Shown here in pieces: positions 34,711 through 39,192 of a stretch of DNA of 39,192 nucleotides. The position numbers and the translations under genes were made by a program. Where the stretch lies: NCBI GenBank assembly GCA_024226535.1, contig JAAELP010000313.1, positions 1 through 39,192 of the forward strand, read 5' to 3'. Each line of letters starts with the position of its first letter. Positions within the stretch are counted from its first letter, which is position 1. Source of the stretch: Planctomycetota bacterium (GTDB lineage: Bacteria; Planctomycetota; Phycisphaerae; Phycisphaerales; SM1A02). The notes beneath the pieces are model-generated. The model was not told the DNA's origin, searched no databases, and saw only the letters and a list, made by a program, of their open reading frames with translations.

Positions 34711-34716
34711 AAGGAG
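34711..34716 (+). promoter_or_regulatory. Ribosome-binding site deciding a GTG start
   Basis: AAGGAG lies seven bases before GTG 34724, which opens directly into a signal peptide. Confidence 0.65.
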
Positions 34717-34723
34717 CGCTGTC

Positions 34724-37085
34724 GTGAACGCATGCACTCGATGGTCGTGGACGTGGAGCGTTGCGTGTGGCCTGCTCGTCGGCGCGGTGCTTGCGTCGCC
34801 GCTTCACGGCGCCGGCGAAACAGAGGCCGAAGCCGAAGCGCTGCTCACGCGATGCCTCGATCGTCACCGGGGGTTGCAGTCGTATCGCGGCCGCTCGATG
34901 CAGAGCTTCGAGATGAAGCTGGAAGACGCCGACGCTGACGACATGCTCCCGGCGGACGACGCCGAGCACGAGACGTCGCTCACCTTCGCGCGCCCGAATC
35001 GACTCGCGCTCGTGAGCGAGCAAATCTCCGTTCACAGCGACGGCGTCCATCTCTGGGTCGCGATGCCGTTCTTCGGGCGGTACACGAAGGGCGAAGCGCC
35101 GGAGCGGTTGAATCTTCGCGACGTGGTGCCGGAGATGCTCGGCCCGTCCGGGGGGTGGATCAACCCGATCACGACGATGCTGCTCGCCCGGTCCGAGGAC
35201 ACGCTCCGCGACGTGTTCCCCGACATGGCGCAGCTCGATGGGGTGAGCGACGAGATACGCGACGGCAAAGCCGTCCACCGAATCGACATGCGGCTGAAGC
35301 TGGAGACGTACTCCGGGACGAAGCCCAGCCCCGCGCGGGTGTGGATCGATCGCGAGACGTCGATGCTCCGCGAGCTTCGCGTCGATCTCACCGATGCCTA
35401 CAACGAGATGAGCGATTCGACGGGCGGCCTCCGGGGGGCAGGCGTGGAGGATGGAGAGGACGACGAGGGGGAAGGTGACGAGTGGGACGCCGGCTTCGAG
35501 ATGCCGCGCTTCGAGAAGATGGTGGTCATCGTCCGGTACGAGCACCTCGCGCTCGACGGCGATCTTCCGGAGAGCACCTTCGTCTACGAGCCGGAGCCCG
35601 GGGAAGAGGAGGTCGACGAGTTCGACTGGATGCAGGGCGGCGGGCCGGAGGGAGGACCGGAAGAGCTCATCGGCGAGCCGGCGCCGGAGTTCGCGACGAA
35701 GGACCTCGACGGAAACGCGATCGCGCTGGCGGACTTCAAGGGCAAGGTCGTCGTGCTGGACTTCTGGGCGACGTGGTGCGCACCGTGTGTCCAGGCCATG
35801 CCGCACATGCAGAAGCTGGCCGAGCGCTTCGCGGACCGTCCGGTCACGGTTCTCGGCGTCAACCAGGACCAGGGCGACGCGCGGAAACTCGTGAAGAAGT
35901 TCATCGAGAAGAAGAAGATCACGCTCCGCCATGCCATGGACTCCGCCGGCGAGATCGGCCGGAGTTACATGGTGACGGGCATCCCCTGCACGGTTCTCAT
36001 CGACGGCGAGGGTGTCGTGCAGCACGTGCAGACCGGGTACATGCCCGGGCAGGAGGAGACGCTCGCCGAGGACATCGAGACGCTGCTCGCCGGCGAGGAC
36101 CTCTACGATCCGGAGGAGGTCCGGCGTCGGCGCGAGGAGCGAGCGGCGGGGGCCCAGGCCGAGTCGGACGGGACGGGGACCGGCGGCATCGCGCTCGAGG
36201 AACACGCGCCGAATCGACTCGTCGAGGGAGAGCGGATCCGCGGTCAGTTCCGCGCCGGCGGTTGGCAGACGCTACGCGTCGACCTCGATGGCGACGGTCG
36301 AAGCGAGTCCGTCAGCCCCGGCATGCAGGGGCGGATCCTGATCGTTGCCGGAGACGGCTCCGGTGTGGAGGTGCTCCGTCTCGAGGGGCTCGCGCGGGGA
36401 AGCCAGATCACGTCGATCGAACCGGTCGGCTCGGGTGTCGATCATCGCTGGCTCGTTGCGTCGATGTCCGCCCGGGGGCGAGGTACGGCCGTCGGGCTCA
36501 CGGCCGTCGGGCTCTACACGAGTCACGGTGATCGCATGTGGTCCCACGAGTTCGATCTCCTCCCGGCGGGGGCGACGGCCACGGTCGTTGCCGCGTCGGG
36601 CGATCTCGATGGACAAGGCGCCGAGGAACTGGTCGTGGGGCTGAACACATGGTCCGGACGAGGGCAGCACGCCCACCTGGCGATCTTCGACAGCGCCGGT
36701 GCGCTGCTCTGCGTCCGGAAGCTGGGCATGAGCGTCGAGCTCGTGCACGTCGTCGACGCCGGCCCGTCCGCGCCCGGGACGATCATCTGCCTGAGCAACG
36801 GCCGGTTCCGGCGGTTCGGCTTCGATCCAGCGGCGGATCCCGGCGCGGCGCCGGTGTCGGAGCCCCGATCCATGTTCGCGGAGATGCCGGCCCTGGGCGA
36901 TGAGTGGCCAACCCTGGGGCAGGCCTCCGAGATGTCCAAGGACGACCTGCCCGCATGGCTCGTGCGCGTCGCACAGGAGCGAGCGAGCGAGCGCGCGTCG
37001 ATCCGGGGACACGGACCTCGAGGCTCGGCTGCGGGAGCTATTCGAAGCGCTCATGGAGCGCAAGCGCGTGCTCGGCAGGAGGTAA
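34724..37085 (+). CDS. Exported protein: DUF2092-like domain, TlpA-type thioredoxin, beta-propeller-like end; frame change near the end
   Basis: From GTG 34724, a signal peptide (to about LHGAGE) precedes a lipoprotein-carrier-like domain resembling DUF2092 (about 35-285). A thioredoxin fold follows, with FWATWCAPC (WCAPC at 351-355) and the cis-Pro region GIPCTVL (about 425-431), of TlpA/ResA type. The last part (about 490-720) has VDLDGDGRSE and GDLDGQGAEELVVG, like FG-GAP/VCBS propeller blades. At (GAGC)4, 36977-36992, the frame appears to change. As read it runs to 37204 with an implausible Arg/Gly/Pro tail. The other frame gives LEARLRELFEALMERKRVLG ending at TAA 37083, a natural helix; three GAGC copies would restore it. 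It likely reduces or delivers a ligand outside the cytoplasm. Confidence 0.82.
36977..36992 (+). repeat. Tetranucleotide repeat (GAGC)4
   Basis: Four tandem GAGC units lie at the point where coding character switches frame. One unit fewer keeps the natural C-terminus in frame. Confidence 0.8.
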
Positions 37086-37204
37086 CCGCCGAGCCGGTCC
37101 CGGCCGGCGCCCGACCGCTCTCGACCCGCGGCCGTGCAGGCACCTACACTCCCTCTCTTCGCGCCTCGGGCCCCGGTCGGCGACGACTGCGGATCCACCC
37201 CTGA

Positions 37205-39192
<1,988 letters not shown>

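Overview
The window is high-GC bacterial DNA, very probably from a planctomycete of the Phycisphaerae type. The main evidence is five secreted proteins that end in paired, Cys-flanked dockerin-like repeats (consensus DLNGNGxVDFADILAVIGAWGPC, positions read from the translations). Supporting signs are D-x-N-x-NGxPDECE repeats, GACC motifs, a Cys-rich tail of the type seen in planctomycete surface proteins, and a small membrane protein with a C-terminal CxxC...CPECG ribbon. Placement in a genus is not possible from sequence alone.

Layout. 1-4.1 kb: a GNAT acetyltransferase-methyltransferase fusion, a frameshifted lipoprotein cytochrome c, an MFS carrier and a small unknown protein. 4.2-14.9 kb: a secretome block holding a trypsin-like protease (frameshifted in a run of eight G), a secreted protein of unknown function, a lysyl-endopeptidase-like protease with a P-domain, and a secreted protein with an internal duplication; a glutamine synthetase lies inside this block. 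14.9-18.1 kb: aminoglycoside-phosphotransferase-fold kinase, YgbA-like protein, small basic-tailed protein, membrane/zinc-ribbon protein, RRM RNA-binding protein and a small charged partner, closed by a strong terminator. 18.2-21.2 kb: a metzincin protease with two LamG domains and dockerin-like repeats. 21.3-26.9 kb: LapA-domain protein, DsbD, universal stress protein, OFA-type MFS carrier and a DEAD-box helicase. DsbD and a later thioredoxin-domain exported protein fit an organism that exports many Cys-rich proteins.

27.1-29.4 kb is the most unusual part. It is a complete 2286-bp IS1595-family element with 23-bp perfect terminal inverted repeats and an 8-bp target duplication. It sits precisely in the loop of a 21-bp perfect hairpin of the host. 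The element carries, all on the minus strand, a winged-helix-like passenger protein, a complete class II (long variable arm) tRNA gene with a proline anticodon UGG on a leucine-type body, the transposase, and two short genes (49 aa and a 44-aa one-span membrane protein) that the usual length cut-off misses. The transposase promoter is placed so that its mRNA would be leaderless, and it overlaps an inverted repeat that the passenger regulator could bind.

29.4-39.2 kb returns to host genes: a zinc-ribbon protein whose leader was interrupted by the insertion, a fused Ser/Thr kinase-STAND ATPase-TPR protein, a DUF1569-like protein, a retropepsin-like lipoprotein with altered catalytic motifs, an exported thioredoxin-domain protein with a frame change at a GAGC repeat, and the first 648 codons of a monomeric NADP isocitrate dehydrogenase that runs off the window. 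Three genes change frame at short repeats (ACAC, G8, GAGC x4), which means either real variation at simple repeats or local assembly error.
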